64,000 nt of DNA from Clostridia bacterium (GTDB lineage: Bacteria; Bacillota; Clostridia; Oscillospirales; QAKW01): positions 124,001 through 188,000 of the forward strand of contig JAFTZM010000043.1 of assembly GCA_017464525.1 (NCBI GenBank). The letters run 5' to 3'. This document shows, piece after piece, positions 7,688 to 15,923 of the stretch. A program made the translations under genes and the position numbers. Within the stretch, counting starts at the first letter, position 1. The number at the start of each line of letters is the position of its first letter. The notes beneath the pieces were generated by a model, which made no database searches, had not been told where the DNA came from, and was given only the letters and a program-made list of their open reading frames with translations.

Positions 7688-8722
7688 ATGAGCTTCATGA
7701 ATAAACTGAAAAATCTAAAATTCTGGAATTACACCGACATCGGCATTGATCTGGGCACCGCCAACACCATCGTATACCGTAGCGGCAAGGGCATCATTCT
7801 GCGGGAGCCCAGTGTGGTTGCCATCGATACCACCGCCAACCGGGTAGTGGCTGTGGGCCAGGAGGCTAAGGATATGATCGGCCGTACGCCGGACAGTATC
7901 CGGGCTGTGCGTCCCCTGAAGGAGGGCGTCATCGCCGATTTTGAAAGCGGCTCTGCCATGTTGCGCTTTTTTCTGAAAAAGACCATGGGCAATAATGCCT
8001 TTACCAAAAAAAGAATTCTGATCTGCATCCCCTTCGGTGTCACTGATGTGGAGCACCGGGCGGTGGAGAATGCCGCCTATGAGACCGGCGCCAAGGAGGT
8101 CCGGATCATCGAAGAGCCTCTGACAGCCGCCATCGGCGCTGGGCTGCCTGTGGAAGAGCCTACCGGCTCCATGGTGGTGGATATCGGCGGCGGCACCTCT
8201 GAGGTGGCTGTCATCTCTCTGGGTGGCATCGTGAGTTCCCGTACCGTGCGGGTGGCCGGAGATGCCTTTGATACCGCCATCGTGGCCTATGTGAAAAAGC
8301 ATTTCAATCTGCTCATCGGTGACCGAACCGCAGAGGAGATCAAATTTGCCATTGGCTCTGCCCATCCCTACGACAACGAGGGTACCATGAGCGTGCGGGG
8401 CCGGGATCTGATCACCGGCCTGCCCAAGAACATCGATATCAGCGCCGCCCACATTCGGGAAGCGCTGGCCGAATCGGTGCAGCTGGTGATCGATGCCATC
8501 AAGCAGACATTAGAGGATACGCCCCCCGAACTGGCAGCGGACATTATTGATCACGGCATCACCCTTACCGGCGGCGGGGCCATGCTCCGGGGCCTGGATG
8601 TGCTGATCAACAAAGTGACCGGAATGCCGGTGCACATTGCGCAGGATCCTCTGGACTGTGTAGCGCTGGGAACCGGCAAGAGCCTGGAAAATCCCGCCAT
8701 CTGGGCTTCTCTTACCCGATAA
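7688..8722 (+). CDS. mreB: Rod shape-determining protein MreB
   Basis: A 344-residue bacterial actin that organises the elongation machinery under the membrane. Phosphate 1 motif DIGIDLGTANT is at residues 12-22, the connecting motifs and EEPLTAAIGAG follow, then phosphate 2 DIGGGTSEVAVISLGG near residue 164 and the adenosine motif LTGGGAMLRGLD. It has its own ATG at 7688 with AAAGGAA upstream. Because of the maf frameshift the same frame is open from 7130, but MreB homologues begin here. mreC starts within its stop codon (TAATG overlap). Confidence 0.88.
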   Translation: MSFMNKLKNLKFWNYTDIGIDLGTANTIVYRSGKGIILREPSVVAIDTTANRVVAVGQEAKDMIGRTPDSIRAVRPLKEGVIADFESGSAMLRFFLKKTMGNNAFTKKRILICIPFGVTDVEHRAVENAAYETGAKEVRIIEEPLTAAIGAGLPVEEPTGSMVVDIGGGTSEVAVISLGGIVSSRTVRVAGDAFDTAIVAYVKKHFNLLIGDRTAEEIKFAIGSAHPYDNEGTMSVRGRDLITGLPKNIDISAAHIREALAESVQLVIDAIKQTLEDTPPELAADIIDHGITLTGGGAMLRGLDVLINKVTGMPVHIAQDPLDCVALGTGKSLENPAIWASLTR

Positions 8723-9561
8723 TGAAGGCCTTTTTAAAGACCCGCACCTTTATTTCCATCTGTATCGTTGCAGTTCTTCTTCTGGGCATGACGGTGCTGG
8801 ACACCGCTGCCAACGGCCATCTTTCCTTTCCCGAAAATCTGGCAGGGGCGCTGATCACCCCGGTTCAGAATTTTTGCTCTACCGTCATCAAATACGGAGG
8901 CAATCTGGTGAAGGCCTATACCGACTATGAGGCCCTGGAGGAGGAGAACGCCAAGCTAAAAAACGAGCTGGCCAGCAGCGGGCAGCTGATCCGGGATGCG
9001 GAAGAATATGCCAATGAAAACAAGAGCCTCAAGGCCATGCTGGGCATTGCCGAGGAGCACGCCGATTTTGAGTTTGCCGCCTGCTTGGTGGTGGGCAGCG
9101 ATCAGAACGGCTATTCCCATACCCTGACCCTGAATAAGGGCTCTGCCGATGGGCTGGAGAAAAAGGATCTGGTAATGACTGCCGACGGTGTGGTGGGCTA
9201 CATCAACGAGCTGGGGCTGACCTGGAGCAAGGTGACCACTGTGCTGGATTCCTCCTGCGAGATCGGCGCCATTGTGACCCGCACCCAGGATGTGGGGGTT
9301 CTGGACTGGGACTACACCCTTTCGGAGGACGGCCTGCTGAAGCTGGCTTATCTGGACACCGGCGTGGTGCTGAACAGCGGCGATGCGGTGGAGACCAGCG
9401 GTGTAGGTGGGGTATTTCCCAAGGGCGTGCTGCTGGGGCGGGTGCGTGAACTGCGCACTGAAAGCCACGGCATCTCCCAATATGCGGTGCTGGAGCCTGC
9501 GGTGGATGTGGACAATGTGGGCACGGTATTCGTAATCACCAATTTTGAAAGTGAGAGCTGA
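8722..9561 (+). CDS. mreC: Rod shape-determining protein MreC
   Basis: A 279-residue bitopic membrane protein that links MreB to the peptidoglycan synthases. It has a short cytoplasmic tail, one transmembrane helix at about residues 10-28, a coiled coil at about 65-110 (EALEEENAKLKNELA) and the periplasm-facing beta domain. ALITPVQNF near 45, VVGSDQNGYSHTLTLNKGS, VGYINELG and the SGVGGVFPKGVLLG loop are typical of the family. It overlaps mreB and mreD by one base on either side, so the set is tightly coupled. Confidence 0.88.
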   Translation: MKAFLKTRTFISICIVAVLLLGMTVLDTAANGHLSFPENLAGALITPVQNFCSTVIKYGGNLVKAYTDYEALEEENAKLKNELASSGQLIRDAEEYANENKSLKAMLGIAEEHADFEFAACLVVGSDQNGYSHTLTLNKGSADGLEKKDLVMTADGVVGYINELGLTWSKVTTVLDSSCEIGAIVTRTQDVGVLDWDYTLSEDGLLKLAYLDTGVVLNSGDAVETSGVGGVFPKGVLLGRVRELRTESHGISQYAVLEPAVDVDNVGTVFVITNFESES

Positions 9562-10085
9562 TGTTTAGCAGACCCCGTAGCTATTGGAAATTCATTTTAT
9601 ATGTGATCATGACGCTGGTATGCTTTCTTTTGCAGAGCGTACCGGCTTTCGGCGTGCGCTTTTTAGGGTGTGCGCCTTCTCTTTTGCTGCTTCTGACCGT
9701 GGGAGTGGCTTTTTTTGAGACCCCCGATTTTGCCGCCTGGTTCGGGCTGATCGCCGGGCTGCTTTCCCAACTGACCACTGCTGTGCTTGCCGCAACTGAT
9801 GCCATTCTTTTTATGTTTGCCGGCTATTTTATTGCGGCGGCGCTGGAGGTCTTTCTCCAAAGGAAGTTTTTGGTTTATATTTATGTTTCGCTGGGGCTGG
9901 TCCTTCTGCAGCAGATTTTGGATTACCTCTATCACCTGGTACTGTGGGAGCGGCTGCCCTTTGCAGGGGCGCTGATCAACCAGATGCTGCCTATCTTCTT
10001 TTTTACCGGTCTTTTTGCCTTCCCCATCTATTGGATCCTTTGGCGGTATGATCGGAAATTCCGGGAAAAGGAGGAGCTGCTGTGA
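9561..10085 (+). CDS. mreD: Rod shape-determining protein MreD
   Basis: A 174-residue integral membrane protein with about five transmembrane segments, in the usual place between mreC and the elongation PBP. Sequence conservation in MreD is low, so the call rests on size, hydrophobicity, the LLLLTVGVAFFETPDFAAWF stretch near residue 40 and gene order. It overlaps mreC (TGATG) and the PBP2 gene (GTGA). Confidence 0.83.
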   Translation: MFSRPRSYWKFILYVIMTLVCFLLQSVPAFGVRFLGCAPSLLLLLTVGVAFFETPDFAAWFGLIAGLLSQLTTAVLAATDAILFMFAGYFIAAALEVFLQRKFLVYIYVSLGLVLLQQILDYLYHLVLWERLPFAGALINQMLPIFFFTGLFAFPIYWILWRYDRKFREKEELL

Positions 10086-12133
10086 CCTTTAAAAACGGAA
10101 AATTCCGGGCCGTCCTGGTGGTGGCCATCGTGCTGCTGGTCTTTTTCAGCTACCTCATTGCCCTGATGCGGTTGCAGCTGGTCAATGGCGATTATTATAA
10201 AGAGCAATCCACCCAGAAGATCTATTCCACCGAGACCATCACCGCCTCCCGGGGAGGCATCTACGATTGCAACGGCGTAAGCCTGGTGAGCAATACCACC
10301 GGCTACTGCATCAAGTTCACCCGGGCGTTGATGCCCAAGGAACAGCAAAACGACATTATTTTAAGCTTGATCCGCCTGATGGAGGAGCACGGGGCCAGCT
10401 ATTACGACCGGCTGCCCATCACCAAAACAGAGCCCTTTGCCTACACCACCGGGGATATGAATGATGCGGAGGTCAAAAAGCTGTTTTCCACCTTAAAACT
10501 GAAAAACAACCCCCAAGTCGGGGTCACCATGGAAGCGTTGGTGGAAAAATACGAGCTGGAGAATTACACCCCTGCCGAGCAACGGTTGATCGCCGGAGTG
10601 CGGTATGAGATGACCCTTACCACCTTCTCCCTTTCCAACCCTTATGAATTTGCTGAGGACATCAGCGTGGATCTGGTGGCCACGGTAAAGCAGCTTTCCG
10701 ATGAATATCCCGGTGTGGATATCGACACAAAGCCCCTGCGCTCCTATGTAGATCCCTCCATCGCCCCCCATCTGCTGGGGTATGTGGGCAAGATCTGGGC
10801 CGAGGAATACGAAGCGCTGGCCGCCAAGGGCTATAAAATGAACGATACCATCGGCAAGGCGGGTATCGAGGCCGCTATGGAATCGGAGTTGAAGGGTAAG
10901 GACGGCACCCGGGTCATTGAACGGGACTCTACCGGTAAGGTGCTAAACGTAACGGTTCTGGAGGAGGCCCAGAGCGGCAATAATGTGGTGCTGACCATCG
11001 ACAGCAGCCTGCAGAAGGTGGCGCAGGACTCCCTGAAAAGCTGTATTGAGACCATTGTGAAGCGTTCCGGGGAACCGGGGCGGGACGGCGAGGATGCCAA
11101 CGCCGGTGCGGTGGTGGCTATCAACATCCACAGCGGAGCTGTTCTGGCCAGCGCCACCTACCCCACCTACACCCAGGATGAATTCAACAGTAATTACACG
11201 GCCTTAGCTGCCGATGAGACCAAGCCGCTCTGGAACCGGGCCTTATACGGCACCTATGCCCCCGGCTCCACCTTTAAGATGGCCACCGGAATCGCCGCCC
11301 TGGAGGAAAATGCAGTAGGATTGACCGAAAAGATCCGGGATACCGGCATCTATACCAAATACGCCCCCAGCTACTCCCCCCGCTGCTGGGTCTATTCCGA
11401 TTACGGAAGGGGCCACGGGCTGCAGGATGTGGTGGCGGCGCTGAAAAATTCCTGTAACTATTATTTCTATGAGGTAGCTGACCGGCTGGGCATCGAAGCC
11501 CTCAACCGCTACTGCCGGAAGTTGGGGCTCGGCATCAAGACCGGCATCGAGGTAGGAGAATCAGCCGGCATCCTGGCAGGCCCCGATTACCGGGCCACCA
11601 TCGATGAATACTGGTACCCCGGCGATACACTGCAGGCGGCCATCGGCCAATCGGATAACCTCTTTACCCCCCTGCAGCTGGCCAATTACGTGGCCACCAT
11701 CGTCAACGGCGGCACCCGCTACAGAACCCATCTGGTGCAGGGGGTCTACGATGCTTCCACCGGGGTCTGCATCGAAGAAGAGCAGATCGTGGCAGAGGAT
11801 AGCCTGGAAATGAAGGATGAAAACTACCACGCCATCATGCAGGGGATGCTGGAATGTGCCACCACCGGTACGGCGGCGGGGGTGTTCGGATATTCCTACG
11901 CTATCACCGCCGGCGCCAAGACTGGTACCGCCTCGGTGCCCAGCGGCACCGCCAACGGCATCTTTGTGGCCTTTGCACCCTATGAGGATCCCCAGATCGC
12001 AGTCTGCGTGGTAGTGGAGCACGGTGCCCACGGAAACTATGTGGGTTCTGTGGCAAGAGATATCTTCGACGCCTATTTTGCCGGGGTCACGGTGAGTGAT
12101 CCCATTACGCAGGAAAATGTTTTGTTACCATAG
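10082..12133 (+). CDS. mrdA: Penicillin-binding protein 2 (elongation transpeptidase)
   Basis: A 683-residue class B penicillin-binding protein that crosslinks peptidoglycan during side-wall growth. It has an N-terminal transmembrane anchor at about 9-30, the dimerisation domain with SRGGIYDCNG near 58, and a transpeptidase domain with the active-site motif GSTFK, SCN in LKNSCNYYF and KTGTAS near 620. The start is a GTG overlapping mreD by four bases. Position after mreBCD supports PBP2 over the SpoVD/FtsI type. Its stop codon TAG (12131-12133) coincides with the left end of the inserted repeat element, and removing that element leaves the same stop. Confidence 0.85.
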   Translation: MTFKNGKFRAVLVVAIVLLVFFSYLIALMRLQLVNGDYYKEQSTQKIYSTETITASRGGIYDCNGVSLVSNTTGYCIKFTRALMPKEQQNDIILSLIRLMEEHGASYYDRLPITKTEPFAYTTGDMNDAEVKKLFSTLKLKNNPQVGVTMEALVEKYELENYTPAEQRLIAGVRYEMTLTTFSLSNPYEFAEDISVDLVATVKQLSDEYPGVDIDTKPLRSYVDPSIAPHLLGYVGKIWAEEYEALAAKGYKMNDTIGKAGIEAAMESELKGKDGTRVIERDSTGKVLNVTVLEEAQSGNNVVLTIDSSLQKVAQDSLKSCIETIVKRSGEPGRDGEDANAGAVVAINIHSGAVLASATYPTYTQDEFNSNYTALAADETKPLWNRALYGTYAPGSTFKMATGIAALEENAVGLTEKIRDTGIYTKYAPSYSPRCWVYSDYGRGHGLQDVVAALKNSCNYYFYEVADRLGIEALNRYCRKLGLGIKTGIEVGESAGILAGPDYRATIDEYWYPGDTLQAAIGQSDNLFTPLQLANYVATIVNGGTRYRTHLVQGVYDASTGVCIEEEQIVAEDSLEMKDENYHAIMQGMLECATTGTAAGVFGYSYAITAGAKTGTASVPSGTANGIFVAFAPYEDPQIAVCVVVEHGAHGNYVGSVARDIFDAYFAGVTVSDPITQENVLLP

Positions 12134-12379
12134 AGTGGGAAAAATGATCCGAACCAGCCTCAAAGCGGCATATTTCGGTGCTTATCGCCCGCTTTATCTA
12201 AATCGAGCAAAAATCCCTCGAAATCTGTTCGCTTTGAGGTCGCAGATTTCAAAAAGCGCGGATTTTTGTTCAATCAAGGAAGAAACGCAGCTAATACAGT
12301 CGTATTAGCGAGTATTTTAACAAAGAGTGAGCGAAAATCCGCCTTTTTGAAACCGGTTTGGATTAATTTTCCCACTCTA
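12131..12379. mobile_element. MITE-like inverted-repeat element with TA flanks
   Basis: A 249-bp non-coding segment whose ends match as an inverted repeat: the first 25 bases and the complement of the last 25 agree at 22 positions (TAGAGTGGGAAAA at each end). The outer TA on each side would be the target duplication of IS630/mariner-type elements. Inside are further hairpins: GAAATCTG/CAGATTTC with outer CAAAAATCC/GGATTTTTG (about 12209-12269), and GCTAATAC/GTATTAGC (12290-12309). Deleting the element plus one TA restores TAGGAGGAAAAAATG, joining the PBP2 stop to the ribosome site and ATG of the next gene. There is no transposase. Confidence 0.75.
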
Positions 12380-12389
12380 GGAGGAAAAA

Positions 12390-13010
12390 ATGATCAAGCA
12401 GATTTTATTTGATTGCGGCGGGGTGTTTGTAAAAAATCACACCATTGAACTGATGGAGAAGATCACCGGCGATCGAAAGCTGGGAGAATTCTTTATGGAG
12501 CGCATCTACCTGCCGGACAGTCCCTGGCCGGTGCTCTATGACAGCGGCGCCATCGGCAAAGAGGAATGTACCCGGCGGTTGCAGGCGCTGATCCCGGAGA
12601 TGGATCCCGCCCATATAGAATTATATATGAAGGAATGGCCGGCATGGCAGTATGTACTGCCCACCATGGACACCATGGTGGATGAGCTTCATGCGCTGGG
12701 CATTCCCTGCTACTTACTTTCCAATTACTCCTGCCAATACGAGGAATTCCGGCAGTTTGTCCATGTACTGGATCACATGGACGGAGAGGTGGTCTCCTAC
12801 CGTACCGGTATGGTAAAGCCGGACATCCGGATCTTTGAATATGCGGCAAAGACGCTGCAGTTGGATCCTGCTGCCACTCTTTTTGTGGACGACAATGCAG
12901 CCAATACCCAAAGCGCCGCCAAGGCAGGCTATCAGACCTATCAGTTTACCGATCCCTATCTGTTCCGCAAGTTCCTGCAGGAGCAGGGGATCGGCATCAA
13001 AGGAGAATAA
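12390..13010 (+). CDS. HAD superfamily phosphatase, first of a tandem pair
   Basis: A 206-residue haloacid dehalogenase-like hydrolase. Motif I is FDCGGVFV (nucleophile Asp8; the second Asp of the usual DxD is Gly, as in YihX-type sugar phosphatases). Motif II is LLSNYS near residue 110, the motif III lysine is in GMVKPDIRIFEYA, and motif IV is LFVDDNAANTQSA. The helical cap after motif I fits subclass I. GGAGG lies directly upstream, and the gene would sit nine bases after PBP2 if the inserted element were absent. The substrate is unknown, probably a small phosphate ester. It is clearly a duplicate of the next gene. Confidence 0.82.
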   Translation: MIKQILFDCGGVFVKNHTIELMEKITGDRKLGEFFMERIYLPDSPWPVLYDSGAIGKEECTRRLQALIPEMDPAHIELYMKEWPAWQYVLPTMDTMVDELHALGIPCYLLSNYSCQYEEFRQFVHVLDHMDGEVVSYRTGMVKPDIRIFEYAAKTLQLDPAATLFVDDNAANTQSAAKAGYQTYQFTDPYLFRKFLQEQGIGIKGE

Positions 13011-13013
13011 GCA

Positions 13014-13634
13014 ATGATCAAGCAAATATTATTTGATTGCGGCGGGGTATTTGTGGATATTCAGTTCCGCCAGCTGATGGAGAAGATCACCGGAGATGCG
13101 GAAAAGGCAGCCGCTTTTTATGACCGGCTCTTCTGCCCTGAAAGCCCCTGGCCCACCCTTTACGACAGCGGAAAGATCGACACCGAGGAGTGCTGCCGGA
13201 AACTGAAGCTTAGCTACCCCGAGTTGGATCCTGCTCACATCGATGCCTACATGAAGGAATGGCCCAAGTGGCTGCCCACCTTCCCGGAGATGGAGACCAT
13301 CATCGATGAGCTTCATGATGCAGGCTATAAATGCTACCTGCTCTCCAATTTTTCCCACCGTTTTGAAGAATTCCGTACTTACTGCCCGGCCATTGCCCAT
13401 CTGGACGGCGAGGTGATCTCCTATACCACCGGACTGGTCAAGCCCGGTGTGGAGATCTTTAACCTTGCTGCAAAAAAATTCGGGATCGACCCGGCGGAGA
13501 CCCTTTTTGTGGATGATACTCTGCCGAATATCGAGGGAGCCCGCAAGGCCGGTTACCAGACCTACCACTACTCCACCCCTGCCGCCTTTCGAGAAATGCT
13601 CCTAAATAACCATATTTTAACGAATTTTTCTTGA
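13014..13634 (+). CDS. HAD superfamily phosphatase, second of a tandem pair
   Basis: 206 residues, the same length as its upstream neighbour, and sharing the opening MIKQILFDCGGVFV. Motif II is LLSNFSHRFEEF, motif III is GLVKPGVEIF and motif IV is LFVDDTLPNIEGA. It starts three bases after the first gene's stop codon. The pair differ enough in the cap region (residues 18-90) to suggest different substrates. The -35 box of the following promoter overlaps the stop codon of this gene. Confidence 0.82.
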   Translation: MIKQILFDCGGVFVDIQFRQLMEKITGDAEKAAAFYDRLFCPESPWPTLYDSGKIDTEECCRKLKLSYPELDPAHIDAYMKEWPKWLPTFPEMETIIDELHDAGYKCYLLSNFSHRFEEFRTYCPAIAHLDGEVISYTTGLVKPGVEIFNLAAKKFGIDPAETLFVDDTLPNIEGARKAGYQTYHYSTPAAFREMLLNNHILTNFS

Positions 13635-13659
13635 CATTTTCTTTATATAATGGTACATT
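13631..13659 (+). promoter_or_regulatory. Promoter upstream of the first ABC transporter cluster
   Basis: TTGACA (13631-13636), a 17-base spacer and TACATT (13654-13659). The start codon of the first binding protein is 35 bases downstream, and AAAGGAG precedes it. Confidence 0.6.
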
Positions 13660-13693
13660 TTATACAACAAATCTTTAAATAAAGGAGAAAACC

Positions 13694-14653
13694 ATGAAAG
13701 CAAAAAGAATTATTGCCATCATTGCTATTTTGGCAATGGCACTCACCTGCATGACCGCCTGCGGCAAGGACGACGGTAAGTATACCATCGGTATCTGCCA
13801 GTTGGTGACCCACGAAGCCTTGGATGCTGCCACTCAGGGTTTCAAGGATGCGGTGATCGCTGGTTTGGGTGAAGAAAATGTAAAATTTATAGAGGGCAAC
13901 GGTGCCGGTGAAAACGACACCTGCGTCACCATTGTGAACAACTTTGTATCCAAGAATGTGGATCTGATCATGGCCAACGCCACCGGCGCTCTGCAGGCTG
14001 CCGCCAATGCCACCACAACCATCCCCATTCTGGGTACCTCTGTCACCGATTACGGTGTGGCGCTGGAAATTGATGATTTCTCCGGTACCGTGGGCGGCAA
14101 CATCTCCGGCACCTCCGATCTGGCGCCCCTGAACGATCAGGCCCAGATGGTTTTGGATCTGGTTCCCACCGCCAAGACTGTGGGGCTGCTCTATTGCTCT
14201 GCCGAAGCCAACTCCGCTTATCAGGTAAAGATCGTGCGGGAATACCTGGAAGAGAAGGGGATCAAGGTGGAGGACTACTCCTTCTCTGCTTCAAACGACG
14301 TAGCGATCGTTGCTGCCACCGCTGCCGCTAAATGCGATGCCATTTACATCCCCACCGATAACACCGCTGTTTCCTGCGCCTCTACGATTCGTGCTACCGT
14401 TGCCGAAAGCAAGGTGCCCATCGTTACCGGCGACACCGGCTCTGCCAAGATCTGCGGCATCGCCACCCTTTCCAGCGATTATTATAATATCGGTAAGAAA
14501 GCCGGCGAAATGGCTGTTCAGGTACTGAAGGGCGAAGCAGATATCTCCGAAATGTCCATCCAATACGACGAAACTCCTGTTCCCAAGTACAATAAGGCCA
14601 TCTGCGAAGAGCTGAACATCACCGTTCCCGAAAACTACGTAGAATTGACCTAA
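13694..14653 (+). CDS. ABC transporter substrate-binding lipoprotein (TrpX type), copy 1
   Basis: A 319-residue solute-binding lipoprotein of the TrpX/COG2984 family. The signal peptide ends in a lipobox (TCMTAC, Cys at about residue 23), so it is anchored to the outer face of the membrane. Family stretches include YTIGICQLVTHEALDAATQG, NAAATTTIPILGTSVTDYG-like and VGGNISGTSDLAPL. Members bind amino acids, notably tryptophan or tyrosine, or related small ligands. A near-duplicate follows at 14784; the two share most residues. A terminator lies between them, which suggests separate control of the two binding proteins feeding one permease. Confidence 0.83.
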   Translation: MKAKRIIAIIAILAMALTCMTACGKDDGKYTIGICQLVTHEALDAATQGFKDAVIAGLGEENVKFIEGNGAGENDTCVTIVNNFVSKNVDLIMANATGALQAAANATTTIPILGTSVTDYGVALEIDDFSGTVGGNISGTSDLAPLNDQAQMVLDLVPTAKTVGLLYCSAEANSAYQVKIVREYLEEKGIKVEDYSFSASNDVAIVAATAAAKCDAIYIPTDNTAVSCASTIRATVAESKVPIVTGDTGSAKICGIATLSSDYYNIGKKAGEMAVQVLKGEADISEMSIQYDETPVPKYNKAICEELNITVPENYVELT

Positions 14654-14663
14654 ATCCTGCAAG

Positions 14664-14697
14664 AACCGCTGAATTTTCAGCGGTTTTTATTTTTTTC
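14664..14697 (+). terminator. Terminator after binding protein copy 1
   Basis: A 10-bp stem AACCGCTGAA with its complement and a TT loop (14664-14685), followed by a T-rich run to 14697. Confidence 0.8.
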
Positions 14698-14707
14698 ACA
14701 AAAACTA

Positions 14708-14736
14708 TTGACTTTTACATCTAAAAGTGTTAAAGT
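14708..14736 (+). promoter_or_regulatory. Promoter of binding protein copy 2
   Basis: TTGACT (14708-14713), a 17-base spacer and TAAAGT (14731-14736), placed just after the terminator of copy 1. Confidence 0.6.
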
Positions 14737-14783
14737 TTTAAACAGAAAAAGACCCAAAATTAACAAAAGGAGATCTGAAAACC

Positions 14784-15743
14784 ATGAAAGCAAAAAGAAT
14801 CATTGCCATCATTGCACTTTTAGCGATGGCACTCACCTGCATGACCGCCTGCGGCAAGGACGATGGAAAATACACCATCGGTATCTGCCAGCTGGTGACC
14901 CACGACGCGCTGGACGCTGCCACCAAGGGCTTTAAAGAAGCGGTGATCGCAGGTCTGGGCGAAGAAAATGTTACCTTCATCGAAGGCAACGGAGCCGGTG
15001 AAAATAATACCTGCGTTACCATCGTGAACGACTTTGTCTCTAAAAAGGTAGACCTGATCATGGCCAATGCGACCGGCGCTCTGCAGTCCGCTGCCAATGC
15101 AACCACCACCATTCCCATTCTGGGTACCTCCATCACCGAATACGGCGTAGCTCTTGAGTTGGAGAACTTCACCGGTACTGTTGGCGGCAACATCTCCGGT
15201 ACCTCCGACCTGGCTCCCTTGACCGAGCAGGCGCAGATGATCATCGATCTGGTACCCACCGCCAAGAATGTAGGCCTGCTGTATTGCTCCGCCGAGCCTA
15301 ACTCCGCTTATCAGGTAAAGGTCGTTCGTGAGTATCTGGAAGGCAAGGGCCTTACTGTTACCGATTTCTCCTTCTCCGCTTCCAGCGACGTTGCCAATGT
15401 GGCCGCTGCTGCCGCCGAGAAGAGCGACGTGATCTATATCCCCACCGATAACACCGCCGCTTCCTGCACCGAGACCATCAACAACGTGGTTCTGCCCACC
15501 AAGACCCCCATCATCGCCGGTGAGGCCGGTATCTGCAGCGGCTGCGGTATCGCCACTCTTTCTATCGACTACTACAACATCGGCAAAAAGACCGGTGAGA
15601 TGGCAGTTGAGATCCTGAAGAACGGCGCCGACATCTCTGAGATGGCCATTCAGTATGACGAAGCTCCTGTAAAGAAGTACAACAAGACCATCTGCGACGC
15701 TCTGGGCATCGCCGCTCCCGAAGGCTACGAGCCTCTTGCATAA
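14784..15743 (+). CDS. ABC transporter substrate-binding lipoprotein (TrpX type), copy 2
   Basis: 319 residues, collinear with copy 1 and carrying the same lipobox (TCMTAC). Differences cluster in the second lobe (residues 190-310), where ligand contacts are expected, so the pair may differ in ligand or affinity. Examples are GEAGICSGCGIATLS here against GDTGSAKICGIATLS in copy 1. It has its own promoter and is followed by a further promoter and a hairpin before the permease. Confidence 0.83.
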   Translation: MKAKRIIAIIALLAMALTCMTACGKDDGKYTIGICQLVTHDALDAATKGFKEAVIAGLGEENVTFIEGNGAGENNTCVTIVNDFVSKKVDLIMANATGALQSAANATTTIPILGTSITEYGVALELENFTGTVGGNISGTSDLAPLTEQAQMIIDLVPTAKNVGLLYCSAEPNSAYQVKVVREYLEGKGLTVTDFSFSASSDVANVAAAAAEKSDVIYIPTDNTAASCTETINNVVLPTKTPIIAGEAGICSGCGIATLSIDYYNIGKKTGEMAVEILKNGADISEMAIQYDEAPVKKYNKTICDALGIAAPEGYEPLA

Positions 15744-15748
15744 AATAC

Positions 15749-15777
15749 TTGCAATTTTCAACATATTGTTTTATAAT
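15749..15777 (+). promoter_or_regulatory. Promoter upstream of the first permease gene
   Basis: TTGCAA (15749-15754), a 17-base spacer and a perfect TATAAT (15772-15777), immediately downstream of binding protein copy 2. Confidence 0.6.
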
Positions 15778-15782
15778 GAATT

Positions 15783-15806
15783 GTGCCGCTGCCCCCGCAG
15801 CGGCAC
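15783..15806 (+). other. GC-rich hairpin at the 5' end of the permease leader
   Basis: A perfect 10-bp stem, GTGCCGCTGC with its complement, and a CCCC loop. No T-run follows, so it is probably not an efficient terminator. It would sit at the very 5' end of a transcript from the promoter just upstream, or act as an intercistronic stabiliser for the binding-protein mRNA. Confidence 0.6.
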
Positions 15807-15839
15807 ATTTTCAACAAAGAAAAAGGAAAACCGTTCAAA

Positions 15840-15923
15840 ATGATGGCATTTTTCGTTGATCCGAGCGACGGAAAAGGGTGCATTTTCAACGGTCAGAAGG
15901 AGATTAATCTATGGGACTTTTGA
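15840..15923 (+). CDS. Possible 27-codon leader ORF overlapping the permease start
   Basis: ATG at 15840 opens 27 codons (MMAFFVDPSDGKGCIFNGQK then EINLWDF) ending in TGA at 15921-15923, in another frame and overlapping the permease start at 15911 by 13 bases. A GGA lies about 12 bases upstream, a weak ribosome site. A Trp codon spans the permease ATG. It may be a coupled leader peptide or chance. Confidence 0.25.
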   Translation: MMAFFVDPSDGKGCIFNGQKEINLWDF

